64,000 nt of DNA from Mansonella perstans (lineage: Eukaryota > Nematoda > Chromadorea > Rhabditida > Onchocercidae): assembly GCA_037074765.1 (NCBI GenBank), contig JBAMDO010000229.1:23928-87927 (forward strand), read 5' to 3'. Below are positions 38,101 to 50,889 of the stretch, piece after piece (positions within the stretch are counted from its first letter, which is position 1; the number at the start of each line of letters is the position of its first letter). The notes beneath the pieces were generated by a model, which was not told the DNA's origin, ran no database searches, and saw only the letters and a program-made list of their open reading frames with translations. The position numbers and the translations under genes were made by a program.

Positions 38101-41100
38101 GAAAAGAGATCCTGATATTGATGCTGTAATTTCACGTTTTGTACGTGCTGTTATCAGGTTGGTAGCAGTCATTGCGTATATTTAGTTTGTATTTTAGAGT
38201 TTCACGCTTTTTAAGTTTAACATTTTAAGGATGTTCATGCTTTTGACATTGTTATCACCGGCAGCTATCACAATTGCTACGGCTACAGCAAGCGGTATTT
38301 CACAAGTGATGGCATCTGGAAATTCCCCACCAAGGTCTTTATATGAATTTGAACTTAGTGGTTGAAATCTTTTATTATCCAAATTGAATTTGTCAGAAGG
38401 ATTTTACGTTTTTCAGACGAATCTTTGGTCCTGGTTTGCATACTGTCAGCTTTACTGGTTTGTTATCACTCGTTCGATCGACAAATGGGCGTGAAAGTTC
38501 CGCCGCTAAAGAAGCCAAAAAAAAAAAGTAGACCAATTTTTTCTTTGGTCGTTCTAATTGTATGGAATAGGGAACTTTTTATTAATCTTTGCAGGATACG
38601 TTCTGCAATATACATGCTATGACGAAAGTAAATTTCTGATTACAGCGTGACAAATTTTGTACTGAAATGCCGCCGCATATTTCAAACTTTACTGAATTAT
38701 TCTGTTAACGAATTATGTAATATGGCTGATTCTTTGATTGCTCCCGTACGACTTGGAATAATCAAACCTACTTCAATAATTGCTCAGAATATTACCAGCG
38801 ATCCTCTTGACGTTAGTTTTATTTCGCATTGCTAGAAAAAAAACCGGCAAGATAACATAACTACCTCGATTTCTCTTGTTAATTCCATTGATCCTGACTC
38901 TTTTTCTCAAACTTCGTCATAATTTTTAATTTGCACACGATTTACAGGTCATAGAGAAGTTTTTGAATTCAAAAATCGATTTATCAGCAGTCAGTACCGC
39001 GGGAGATGATCTTGCGGTAGTGAGATTCGGTCGGAAACGAAAGGTATAATGCCATTTTCCGTTTTGAAATGAATCTCTTTATCATGTCTCGGTTACTGTG
39101 TCGACGTTATGGGGTTGCGCTGTATAATCAAGCAATTTTGCTCATTGAAAATGGCAAGAAAAATACTTTCTTTTTTCCAATTGGCATAAAAAGTCGATTC
39201 ATGATTGTAATATAATAATTCATTGCTATTTCAAAAGTTTGTTTTAGCGTAGTACACGAAAGGAAGGAGACCATGGTGATGAAGAGGTGCGAGAAGCCGC
39301 ACAACCACATGTTACACCAGAAAGTGATAATTCAAGCGATTCGGATAGTGATGGTGGTCTTTTATTTAGCTTTAAAACAAATAGATTTTTTTTTTTCGCG
39401 ATATCTGAGGTAAACTAATTAATTTGGATAGCTATGAGTTTTTATTCATGAACTTTTCAGAGTCGCGTCCTACGCGAAGTCAGAGTTATGTTGGTGAGGT
39501 ATACAATGCACTTCGAAACGGTAATTAATCTTTGAATCAGAATTTATTAGCTTTATTAGCTATTTTCCCAAAATATCTTCGTGCTTGATTAGGCAAAACA
39601 TTAACACCTTCGTTGTGATCAGGAATTCCTTGCAGTTTAACTGAAGGGTAATAAAAAGTTATTGGCAGTTTTTTGCAATATCTTTTGGTGGTGATCAGTG
39701 ATCGGTTTACCAGGGAATTGAAAAAAATACGGTTTTTCTCCTGGTAACTTGCGAAAAGGTGGCATGCTGTCCTGAGTGATCAGTTGGTCCTAAAAATATC
39801 TCTCTGACTGGTTTCTAGTGAAAACTAAATGGATGAAAGTCTATATAATTATTCCAGAAGCATCATCCGGTAATTATGATGGTGATGAGCTGTTCAGCAT
39901 GTCTGAGGAGGATCCGGAGGATGACTCAGTTGAATCAGTTAGCTCACCAGCTGAGCAGGATGACGAAGCAACTAGTCAGGGTAATGATCCAAACATTGAC
40001 GAAGAGGATGACGATAACGACGATGATGGGAATGGTGATGATGGAGATGGTAAATTTTTTATTTTCATTTATCACTTTTATCCTTCAGTGTTATTGAACA
40101 TTTCAGATCAATATTTATGATTGGTGTTCTTAGTTTGTAAATAGAAAAATGATGCAGAACGAAAACTCTGTTACGGAAATTTAGAGCAAGAATTCGGAAA
40201 TGAGGAAGACGAAGGTAATTACGAAGAAGGTGATGAAAATGAAAATGATCGGTATGAGCAAGAAGGAGAGCATGAAGGTAACGAGGAGGGAAATGGTGAT
40301 GGTGAGGATGAGGAAATGCAGGTGGAGCCAAATGAGGAAGATGATGTGCCGGAAAGTGGTGATGGTACAAGCGATGGAATATATGGTTACCATTTTGCCT
40401 CATTCCCACAGCGCTTGGCTTTTCATTTGCGATTTTCCTTCTGATTGTATTTTTCTATCTTAACAGATTAATTTTTACAGATGTACGATCACAACACGTC
40501 CAACCAAATGTGCGCAGGACGGTTTGTTTTATTTCTTACGACATGAGACGTAGAAGAGAAACATTTTACTTTTTGCTTATTTCATTATTCTTGTTCGTAA
40601 CAATTACTGCTACACTATAAAATAGCTTATTTTCGAGTTATGCCGGAAATTTTTTTACTAGTAATGCGAAGCTATGCTTGTAATTGAGAAGTATGGACTA
40701 GGATTTGGACGTTATGGATTCTGTATTCGCTGTTTTATGCGATAATATTTTCTTACAGAATCAGTCATCGATGAACTCTCGAGATACAAATAATTTATCC
40801 GGTGAACGACAAGATGCAACACCACGTACTGATTCCAACAATGCGTCGCAACAGCGTGTGCGAAGTATGAATTTCTTCTAGTGTTGATTTATATGATTTA
40901 AGCCTATTCGAGATATATTTTTTCCTCTGTTTGCTGAAGGAAGTTATTCTGTTCCAGGTAATGAAGCGAATAATGCTAATCGTAGTGGTGATGCCACATC
41001 GAGTAGATTATCTGGCGTAACGAGTGGGAGACACAACAGTAAGTAATTCCATTCAAGCATTCATTTGATTTTTATTTTAGACATCTTAGGTTGAACTTTT

Positions 41101-44100
41101 TTAAGTTTTATTGATCTTTTCTTGATTTTTTTTCTTGAATTTCTTTTCTGTTCTCAATAGCTGCTGCAGACACTATGGTTATTGTTCATTTTCCGGGGTC
41201 TTTCACTTCGTTTCATATCTATTTTATACTTAGTTTTCTTGCTAAAATAAAGTTTACATGGCACTTATTTACCGGTGTTTCAAGCATTAAAACCGTGGGT
41301 GTTTTTTTTTTTTTTTTTTACCCTCTGTAATTTAACTGTTATTGCTGTTTTAGCTTTACCTCTGCAGTGGGCAATGCGTCGTATGACTTCGAATATTGAA
41401 AGGATGACCGCAACACGACGCAATAGCAACAGTGAAAATCGGGGTTTCTTTTTATTCTTGAATGTGGAATAACTCTATCAAGCATTGTGGTTATGATTCA
41501 TTTATAGTGAAAGTACAGCGGCGTTCAGTTTACCATAGTTCCTGACAACTTATGAATTTCAATGCAGTTTACATTTGGGGTTTGCTATAATACCGCAGGC
41601 TAAATCTAGTTGGAAGACTCATACCTTTAGATATATCTGATGTTATTTTTTAAATCACTTTGTATTACAGAATCAGATGCAGGCCCTTTAACAAATTCAA
41701 GACATTTACGAGATTCGTCAGAAGATGTTGCGACTTCAATCACGAAAACGAACCAACAACTTGCATTATCATTTTCGCTTATTATCAGGTTAAAATTTTA
41801 TTCACTAGTTTTATGCAAATCATTTTAAACATTAGTTTTACTTCTCTTGCTTTTATTGATCAAATTTTTAGCTTTTCTGCTGAATTCTTCTATCTATTCT
41901 TTTTTCGATTTCGTGGTCATTTTTGGAAGAAAATACTGACTGATAAGAGGTTTTTTAAGGATGATTGTGGACTTGATGCCGATTCTTGTCGATCATCGAG
42001 AATTCGTAAAAAGCTCGTATAGTCTTATACCAAAAATGCTAGAGTTGAATGATGCTGTTGTAGTTGCAATCCGTGTAGGTTTATATTCTTATTTCTGTTA
42101 GTAATTTTTGTGAGACATAGAAGTCAAAAAAGCATGGTTTATTACAAGGATAAAAACGAAAACATACCCTATTGGGTATATTTCATTGTTTTTTCTGACT
42201 TTCAGGGTTTCTTGTTTCATTTCCTTTATACGTCTTATGCTGTAGTTTAACTGCATTTAGCGACTGATAGAAGATCGTCTTTCTGTTGTGTGGCAGTGGA
42301 TGGAAACAGTTTTAGATCGAACTGAAGCTCAGTTGCGTTTTGGAAATGCACTGATGGCATCACCAGCTATTGCTGCTGTGCTTCGTAAAGGGAAGAAACT
42401 CTCCCCTAAAAAGAGTGATGATCGCGATATTGAGTATGTTTACATCTCTTTCTGTTTCTAAATTCATCCAGAGTCCTAGTAACTGTCGTTTTGCAGAAGG
42501 CATAGTCCTCGACCTGGATCAGGGAACCATTCTAGTACGCCGGTTCCTAGACAAGATTATGGTGCTGGAACCGTAGCTGCAGGCAGCAAAAAAGGTAGAT
42601 TTCGTACGTGTAGTCTTCAAATTTAATTTTAAACTACTTCAAGCTATTTTTATTGCTGTGTCTACTTTTTTCTCCTGATTTATAGAAGGAATTTCAGATG
42701 AACAAAATTCAGACTCGACAGCATCATTGGAGGATTTTTTTGACTACATAACAGCACTGATGCGTTCTCATGCTTCTGAAAATGGTGATGATGTCCCGAT
42801 TATCGAGTTCAATGCATTGAAAGCTTTAGCATTTGTGGCAGATGCATATTTGTCGTTAACTGATATGTTGGAGAAGATAGACGCTAGAATTATATTCGGC
42901 ATAAGTTCAACTGAAAATGCGACAAACGATAAAGAAATCATCGATATGTTTCAAAATGATGAAACTTCTGTTAGTTTTCTGAGCTGTAATATTGCTTAAA
43001 AAATGTGACTTAAATCGCAGAGCTGAAAAGTTTTCTGAAATAAAATTTCTATTTATTTGTTTGGCTTATGTGATTGAATTACATCCTGATTTTCTGTTGA
43101 TGTGCAAAGTGAATTCTTAGAATAATTTCTCAGTAATTATGATTATAGGCTGTTGATGACGGTAAATCAAGTGTGCAAGCAGGTGCACCAATGTCTGATT
43201 TTTTCCAGGTGCTTAAAATTCATTTTACTAAATGACGTATACATTTTTTGTCTCATTTTTTTTTTTTTTCAGTTTCATTTTACTATTCTTTTTAGTTTTA
43301 ATTTTTTTTAATTTTACGTATTTCAAAACTGTAATTTTGGTTTTAGCGTTCCAATTCACTGCTTTATCCGGGCATTGCATCATCATCCAACTGTCATGCA
43401 TTTGAGCATAAATGTGTCGATTCTTTGGCGCTGGCCGAGCGTCCACAGCTTTTGAGACCAGATATTGAAAAAGAAGAAATGTTTGGGTTACCGATAAAGC
43501 ACAAAACTACTTACGAGCATAGAGTGAATTTTTGCAAATATGATGCTTTTATGTATTCCCATCAGTTGTAAATATTACACGTCCTCACTACGGATTTTAT
43601 TCTCCGAAATGTTGTTGGTGTTAAAGCTAGCAATGCATCTGTTAAGGAGGAATTAAATGTAATAAAAAAAGAAACCTAAGATTTTAGTGATATTTTAATC
43701 ACGTACTCTGAACGGTGCATATTACAGAAAAGTGTTCGAGAACATGGTGCTAAGCATCCAGCACACCAAGGATTAGTCGCTCCATGGTCCAACTATCAGG
43801 AAATGCTGTTTGTAAATGCGAATGGTTTCTGTCAAATTCTTTTCCTTTGGATTAACATTTTTATCTTCAGTTGTTTTTCTGTTTTGTAATAGTTGTTTGA
43901 CGATTTCTAGCGTTATAGGAAGTTTGGTTTTATTCTCCATTCTGATTCACTTTCAGAAGAGAAAGAGATGCCGATCAGTGGACTTTCACGTCCCAACGTA
44001 ATCGTGCATTCAAAGAGCGTGTCTAATGAATCTGTCGTTCAAGGTTGGAATTTTTCGACTAAACTATTATATTTTTCTTATATATATTTGATATAATCAA

Positions 44101-47100
44101 TGTTTTCTACTTAATGATTTCATAATTTTAGGGAAGCGCCGACGATTATGTTCGTCGTCTACTATTCCACCACCACGTGGTTTTGTTCCGATACAGTTAG
44201 AAAGTTTAAAAACTGCATTATATCGCAGTAATCAAAGTCATGTGCACAAGTCACTGGCGCGATGGAAAAATACACTAAATTTGATGGCAAAGGTAAAGAA
44301 CGCTTGAAATATGTTTAAAGTGTGCCGGATAATTGCTTATCCAATTTACATAGCTCTTTCTCAGCTTGAAATTTCATATGTAACTTTTTTAATGCAATTT
44401 TACTATTTGTTTTTAAAGAGATGAGACTGGTATTTACATATTTTATGAGTTTAAATTTTTTAAAGTTTAAACGCAAATTTAAATTTTATGATCTTTCAGG
44501 CATTTAGCGATCAGTTGTTAATCGCTTGTGGTGGTGAAGTTACGGGTTCAATTCTTTTGAGTGAAATGGCCAGTTTCTTGGTGCGCGAAGCACAGTTTCG
44601 TAAGAAGATGGAGAAATTTAAGGCTACACAAACCAAGGATATTGTCTTCGAGGTTTGCATATTAACAAAGAATTAAGTTAAATTTATTGGGTCTGTATAT
44701 GCTAGCCCTAATAAGTGTTAGGAAATTTTGAAGCAGTTTTGGAGTGTGTTACTCAAAAATAAGTTTTTACTTCACGTTTTACATTTTAGATCGAGCGAGA
44801 CAAACATCAAATGATTGCACAGACAATACGCCAACTGAACGTGCACTATTCACGTCGTATTAACAATTCATCGTCAGTCAATTCAACACAGAGCAACAAT
44901 GCTGATTCCCCTCGAGAGTTTGGTTCTATAAGATCAGTCAGACTGGTTAATCTTTCATGGGGTAGCGCTAGCAATAAAGACGATTCTGATGCACCTCCTC
45001 TTGCTTGTCATAAGGTTCAATTTTCTTGCAGTTCTTTAAAATTTCTCAAACTGTGGTAGACCATCAATTGCTATAGTGAACATGCCATATTTTGTGACAT
45101 CTGAGTAACTCATATGTCTCCATAACTTAACTTTAAGCCTTGGAAACTAAAAAATTGCTGCTTATTATTTTTGCGTAAGTTTCGTTTTCGTTTTAGGTAA
45201 AAGTTACTTTCAAGAATGAGCCTGGAGAAGGAAGTGGTGTGGCAAGAAGTTTCTATGCAGCCATTGCGGACGCGTTCTTGACTATGAAACGTTTGCCAAC
45301 GGAAACACAAGTTTTAGCTACTTTTGGCAGCTTGCCAGGCGATGTTCCACCGTCATCGGGTATGTCTTAATGGATCTTGAGTGCCATCTTCAGTAGATAA
45401 TGTTTCTTTAATTCATATTTATCACAGGTTTTAATATTCCATTTGTCCAAGCTAGTGGCAATCGAAATTGGTAAAATTAAAAAATTAAAATTTTAGGCAA
45501 TCGCGGATCCGGTCGAGGTAATTATCGTGATCGAAGTGCAATTCTGCTGAATAGTTTGTCAATGGCTGGCAGACGACGGAGTTTGAGAAAGTAAGTCATT
45601 TTGGAAATAGGTTTTATATGTGAAGGATGGAGGACATAGTATTAAGAAATTTGGTAATTTAGTATGAAATAATTCTTATTAAAAAATATGTAATTCGAGT
45701 GGGAAAAATTATGGAATTTTTCATTCTTGGAACAGTATTTTTAGTCGCTATACTCTCTCTGTTTCTTCGCCTTCATATTATTCACGACATCAACCGCATC
45801 TTAACGAACCATCACTTGATGGTGAGTCAGCTGCACCATCTAATATTGATAATCTGACAACGTCCCAAGCTCCACCAGCCTGGGAGCCTGAGCGAGAAAC
45901 ATTAGGCGAAAGATTATTGGCAAGAGTTCGGGCAATAAAATCGGTATGATTTTTTGAAAGTTTTATTGACTTCAGGATTTCTTAGGAATAGTCAGAAGAT
46001 CTGAAACTTTATGTCTTTTGCTGGTTTAAGTTTTTCTGATTTAAATATGTTAGCAAGAGAAAAACTGAATTAGGATTACTCGATTGAATTTTGCAGAAAA
46101 AAGTTTGGGTTAAGAGGCTCTTTGTATTATGCATTTTATTACTTGCAATTGCAAATATCTGAGCGCATGAAAGACTCGTCACAACTTGTTGCAGTATGGT
46201 ACTATGATCGCATTTTTCCATTATTTATTTATTTGCAGCAATTATGTAATAAAATTACGGGTATGCTGCTGGATCTTCAGCCACACCAACTAATAACGAT
46301 ACTTGCTAGTGAAGAGCTTCTTCGTACTCAGGTGGAGGAAGCATCTGAAATGATTCAGGCAGCTGGTTTAGGGAATACTGATGGAGATCATTCCAGTGAA
46401 TCAGCATCTTCGAATCGTGGACAACCAGCGGAAGCAAAGAGTGGACCCATAGCACGTGCTTCTAGTACACCAAATCTCAATTGTATGAATTTAAAATATT
46501 TAAAATGTCTTATCCATTTTGTATTGTTGTGAATTTGATAGTTTGAAAATAGAATTTGATAGTTTGAAAGTAGAAATTGGACTGTTAATCCTATTGTTTT
46601 TTGCTTTGACTTTTTAATCTTTACGAAGTATAACGGGAACAAAGAGGCAACAAAGAAAAAAGGAAGAAAATATAAAGAGAGTGAAGAAAATACAACTTAG
46701 AATTAATTCGATGAATGTAACTAAAACATGGTATATGATTATTTCGTACAGTCTGTGTAATATGAATTTCATCGTCTCAGTTTCAGCTGCCAGTGATTCA
46801 AGCACAGTTAATTTGGATGATGATACGGCTCCACTGTTTTATCGTCCGAGTAAGACTGGCTATTATACACCAATTGTTGGTAAAAATTCGGCACATCGTT
46901 TAAATGCTTTTCGAAATGTTGGGAGGTGAGTGATTCCGTGATACTAGGTCGAATTCTAGTCGTTAACTTTGTTTTTTCAGCTAAACATTTGCGTTTGCAG
47001 AATGATTGGAATTTGTCTGATGCAAATGGAAATATTCCCATTGCATCTTTGCCGTCATGTGCTGAAATTCATACTTGGACGTCCTATCAACTGGTTTGAT

Positions 47101-48803
47101 CTTGCCTTTTATGATCCTGTTTTATTCGAGTCGATGCGTACATTGGTATTTAATGAAGGTCCAACTCGACCCGAGCAAATCAACAGCCTATACCTAACTT
47201 TCGAAGTCGCTGTTCCAGAACAAGAGGTATGATTTAACTTTCCCATATTCCAAGTTTAGGATTTCCATGTTCAGAGATATGAGGAGATTCAGAAAGAAAG
47301 TGTTATGGAATTCTGTTCTTGTGTACTTTATTGTTATTTTTTATTGCCCCATAAACTTTGCCAAAATTGTAATTGGTGGATGATGCAATCTTTATCAGCC
47401 GGGTTATTTTTGCTCTTGAACTTGGGAATGCTTATTATTTCGTTACATTTTTTCGGTGATGAAAGTCACAATATTGTGAGAAGGGATAACCTTTTTTAGG
47501 GCGGAGGCACTGTGGAACTGAAACCAGGCGGTGCAAATATTGCAGTAACGCATGAAAATGTTGTGGAATATATCTATTTATTCGTGGAAACACGAATGCT
47601 TGGAAATCACTTAAAATGTCTTGAGGTTCGTCTATTTATCTTTTGGAGTTCGAGTATCATTTTTTTTTTCACATAAAGAATGAATATTTTTCCTAAATTT
47701 CGCTTTTCAGGCTATTAAACAAGGTGTATATGATGTAATTCCGCTTGGTTCGTTGGCAAATATGACTGCCGAGGATTTACGTCTACTGCTTTGCGGAACA
47801 CAAGAGGTCTTTTTTCTGTGAAGATGATAAATTTGTTCTTATTTTCAATCTAGCCATTTTGGATACTGGATTGGGTACTTTACTAAAATAATAGTTGTTG
47901 AGTGCGTTTGATACAATGGTCAAAAGTTATTGAGGGAAAAAAAATTCGCTGTTCTGAAATTTCAGAATTTTTTTTTTTTTTTTCTTTTTTTTGAACTTTT
48001 CTTATATGCTAAAAAATTTGGTAATTTTTTTGCACTGATTAAGGCAATTACGGCTTTTATTTATTCTTTTTTTTTATATCTGCCTCCTTGTATACACTTT
48101 TTTATACCACTCATTCAGATCTCGATGGCTTTGATGCAGAGCTACACAACATTCACAGATGAGAGTTCGGCATCACCAGAATTACTTCATAAATTCAAAG
48201 GATGGTTCTGGTCAATTTGTAATAAGCTCAACAATCAGGAAAAACAGGTAAAGTAGCGGAGTTTGTGATTCTTTTAGGCTAAAATATCTTTGTTTTTTGC
48301 CTTTGTTCTCCATTTCCCTCATTTTAGATCGTCATTTTTTAAAGTGTATTTGATTTTTCAGGACCTGATCTTCTTTTGGACCGGTTCACCAACACTTCCA
48401 CCAAGCGAAGATGGCTTCCAACCGATGCCAACAGTTCTTGTGCGTCCTGCAGATGATCATCATCTGCCTACTGCTAATACCTGCATTTCTCGGTCCGTTT
48501 CATTGTTTTGAGAGGATAAACTGATAGCAAAAAAAAATTTGCCGAATGATTCCGTATAATGTTTTTTAGAATAAGTTTTATAAGTTTAAAACTAATGATA
48601 ATAGAGCTCTCCACAAAGCAACAGCAGCAAATCCTAGTGCTGTATGGAATGTTTTATATTTTTCCCTCCATTTGATGTTAGTTTACTGATTATCTTTTTC
48701 GATTAAAACTTTCAGGTTATATGTGCCGTTGTATCCGAGCAAAAAGGTCCTGAAGTCGAAACTATTAACAGCTATAAAGAACAAAAACTTCGGTTTTGTG
48801 TAA
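29187..48803 (+). CDS. ubr-5: UBR5-type HECT E3 ubiquitin ligase
   Basis: I could place 64 coding exons (first 29187-29254, last 48716-48803); their lengths sum to one open frame of about 2,887 aa, close to the roughly 2,800 of vertebrate UBR5. Order of parts: an N-terminal stretch with [13 protein letters not shown] ([20 protein letters not shown]); a beta-propeller-like region ([22 protein letters not shown]); the UBR zinc box ([16 protein letters not shown] onward); an acidic linker; the MLLE/PABC domain ([20 protein letters not shown]); and a HECT domain with catalytic Cys at about residue 2856 (NTCISRLYVPLY) and a C-terminus NKNFGFV. It adds ubiquitin to N-degron and other substrates in nucleus and cytoplasm. 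Start: ATG 29187 has an in-frame TGA upstream and no acceptor between. Introns are mostly 60-600 bp. It converges on hbl-1. Confidence 0.97.
30250..30549 (+). other. ubr-5: UBR5 UBA-domain exons
   Basis: Exon 30115-30284 ends with [10 protein letters not shown] and exon 30441-30549 carries [20 protein letters not shown] followed by [14 protein letters not shown], the ubiquitin-binding UBA fold. Exon 30115 has a second in-frame acceptor 18 nt downstream (start 30133), so six residues may be optional. Confidence 0.93.
36590..37075 (+). other. ubr-5: UBR5 UBR-box zinc domain exons
   Basis: Spans exons 36489-36637, 36811-36902 and 36992-37138. The Cys/His pattern is intact: [38 protein letters not shown], then [15 protein letters not shown]. 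These residues form the zinc-bound N-degron pocket in UBR proteins. Confidence 0.95.
39858..40385 (+). other. ubr-5: UBR5 acidic low-complexity linker
   Basis: Exons 39858-40049 and 40185-40385 encode long Asp/Glu/Gly/Asn runs ([18 protein letters not shown] and similar). Vertebrate UBR5 has an acidic linker in the same position between the UBR box and the HECT region. Confidence 0.9.
45880..46350 (+). other. ubr-5: UBR5 MLLE (PABC) domain exons
   Basis: The end of exon 45736-45943 ([16 protein letters not shown]) and exon 46239-46482 ([35 protein letters not shown]) form the five-helix MLLE peptide-binding domain, with the KITGMLLxL signature intact. In vertebrates it binds PAM2 motifs. Confidence 0.93.
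48482..48484 (+). other. ubr-5: UBR5 HECT catalytic cysteine codon
   Basis: The TGC in the context ANTCISRLYVPLY is the thioester cysteine that takes ubiquitin from the E2. It sits eight bases before the end of exon 48362-48492; the following Arg is split across the last intron. Confidence 0.95.
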
Positions 48804-49788
48804 GACCCAAGATGCATCCCAGCAATACGTGATTTCCCACGTTTCATCTTTCTTTTGTTTTAATTAAAAGCTTGTTATAAATTGACACTAGTTTCTAAAT
48901 GTGTCGTAATTTCTTCCAGCTTTTCATTGCATCATTTGTTTTATTTTGATCTTACCACAGTCTTATGGGATTTTTTTTACGCGAATCGTTTACTGATATC
49001 AGTGATTAATATTTAGCATTGGGATGTCTATGCTTTCTCATTTTCAGAGTCGTAAAATAGCCTTCCAAATAATCATGTTTTAATTTTTTTCTTTAAAACT
49101 TTTTCTTTAAAGCTCCGCTTGGTGTGAATTCTGTCATCGATTATAAATTTATATTTCGAGATGCATAATTGAATTTTTTGAAGAAGCCGGAAGTATCATG
49201 TTGAAAATATTGAAAAGATCAGTATCATGTTGAAATACTACTCTATTGTATCTGCAAAAGTGCGATTTTAAAATAACTGTTCTTGAATATAAGTTGTGTT
49301 AATTGCATAAATTTGTGCTTATGCCTATTGGACGATGGACTGTAATGAAAATTGTATTTTTGCAAACTTGTCTCTTTCTAGTTAGCTGATTTTTTTCGAC
49401 GGTTCAAGGTCTTTCAAGTAATTTTGAAAATCGACGATACTGTGAACTATCAAGTGAAACTTATAAGTGATGGCAATTGACTGGGTAAGTAAGTGATGTG
49501 AAAAGAAGTGACTGATGGACAGTGTCCTTTCTGGTAAGCATATTTTGAATGCGTGAAGTGATTCAATGGAAAAAATACTGTATTGTAGATAGAACTGATA
49601 ACTCGTCTCTCTATAGCAATAACTTCATATTGGATTAGAAGCATTGGGAAGTAAAGGACAAGAAGCATTGGAATATATTTCAGAGCATTGTTGTAAAATC
49701 AATAATAAACAAAAAAAGAAAAGGGAACAAATATAGGAATAAACAAAAAGCAAAATAACCTGAGTGATATGAGAGTGACGGTGATGAA

Positions 49789-49795
49789 TGAGGTA
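49789..49795 (-). promoter_or_regulatory. Second let-7-family seed match
   Basis: Plus-strand TGAGGTA reads TACCTCA in the hbl-1 sense, pairing with let-7 bases 1-7. It is about 2.06 kb past the stop and may be outside the transcript. Confidence 0.35.
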
Positions 49796-50129
49796 AAAGG
49801 AGGATTAGAGAGCATTGAAAGATTTCCTTGAGAAAATTAAAAGCATTCATTATAATGCAATAATAATTTTGTACATCCAATTCAACATTTTTAATTAAAC
49901 TTTCAAATTCTTAGTTAACAGTTCGAGAATGGAATTTACACAGAAATGATATGAAAGTTAATAAAAATCATGAAGTGGATGTTGGAACTAATCATTTTTA
50001 TGATATTTTTGCAACAAGTTTTCTATATAAGTAATTTTGACAATTATGATTAATTTAATTAACATCAAATGATAAGATTGTGATGTGTGGGTGGTATACG
50101 TCGGCGATTTCGGTTATCGACGATACAAT

Positions 50130-50137
50130 TCCCTGAG
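50130..50137 (-). promoter_or_regulatory. lin-4/miR-125 8-base seed match in hbl-1 3' region
   Basis: Plus-strand TCCCTGAG reads CTCAGGGA in the hbl-1 sense, complementary to bases 1-8 of lin-4 (5' UCCCUGAG). It lies about 1.7 kb past the hbl-1 stop. Whether the 3' UTR reaches this far is not visible. Confidence 0.55.
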
Positions 50138-50882
50138 TTGATGATGAACAAAGTAACCGTATAATATCACCACGTATTTAACAAATAATAACAATAAGAT
50201 AATATTGTGATAATTGTAATAATGATAATAGTAAATAATGATTATTACAGATAATAATAATAATACAAGTAATAATGATAATTAATAATAATAATGATAC
50301 TAATAATAATGAAATGAGCGGAAAATATAGAGAAGACAAGTAGGACAAGATTATATTAAATTCAAATAAGTAATTTGAAATTTTGACAGAGAGATAAATG
50401 AAAAACTGAGATAGTTGTGCAGTGAAAAAAAAGACGCTCTGAGTTCGCATATCCCGGGATGAAATTTCCTGCAAAAACAGATCAGATATTTACAATCAAA
50501 AAAGGAAATAATATTTTCTGGAATATTTACAATCCATGAAATTTCCGGAAGCAATTATGATCTTTAAAAAGTAAGTTTAATTGCCAAGATTTGATAAAAC
50601 TGTCAATAGAATTTTCTAAATTTGCAAAAATATTTCCGAAATCTCACCGACAGCTTTCCAGATGTATTAACAAAATATCAACACTATTTCCAGAAAAAAA
50701 AGTACGGAAGTAGACCAACAACAAAAGACATTTTCATAGTTCCTCATCATAAAACAAAATCTGAAACCTAAAGAAGCTTGTTGACAATGAAATATGGATG
50801 GAATTTTAATAAGAAAATGATCAGCTATGGAATGGAAAAGTTTTTTTTTTTAAAAAAAAAACTTTTTTTTGGAAATATTAAC

Positions 50883-50889
50883 GAGGTAG
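50883..50889 (-). promoter_or_regulatory. let-7-family 7-base seed match in hbl-1 3' region
   Basis: Plus-strand GAGGTAG reads CTACCTC in the hbl-1 sense, pairing with let-7 bases 2-8. It is about 970 bases past the stop and 17 bases from an A/T palindrome. Confidence 0.5.

Noticed and set aside
40065..40409. His/Phe-rich minus-strand frame
   Set aside because: Antisense to the acidic Asp/Glu exons of UBR5.
41161..41177. 17-nt micro-exon of UBR5 after ctcaatag
   Set aside because: Including it breaks phase with the next exon (41354-41449), whereas joining 41038 directly to 41354 keeps the frame.
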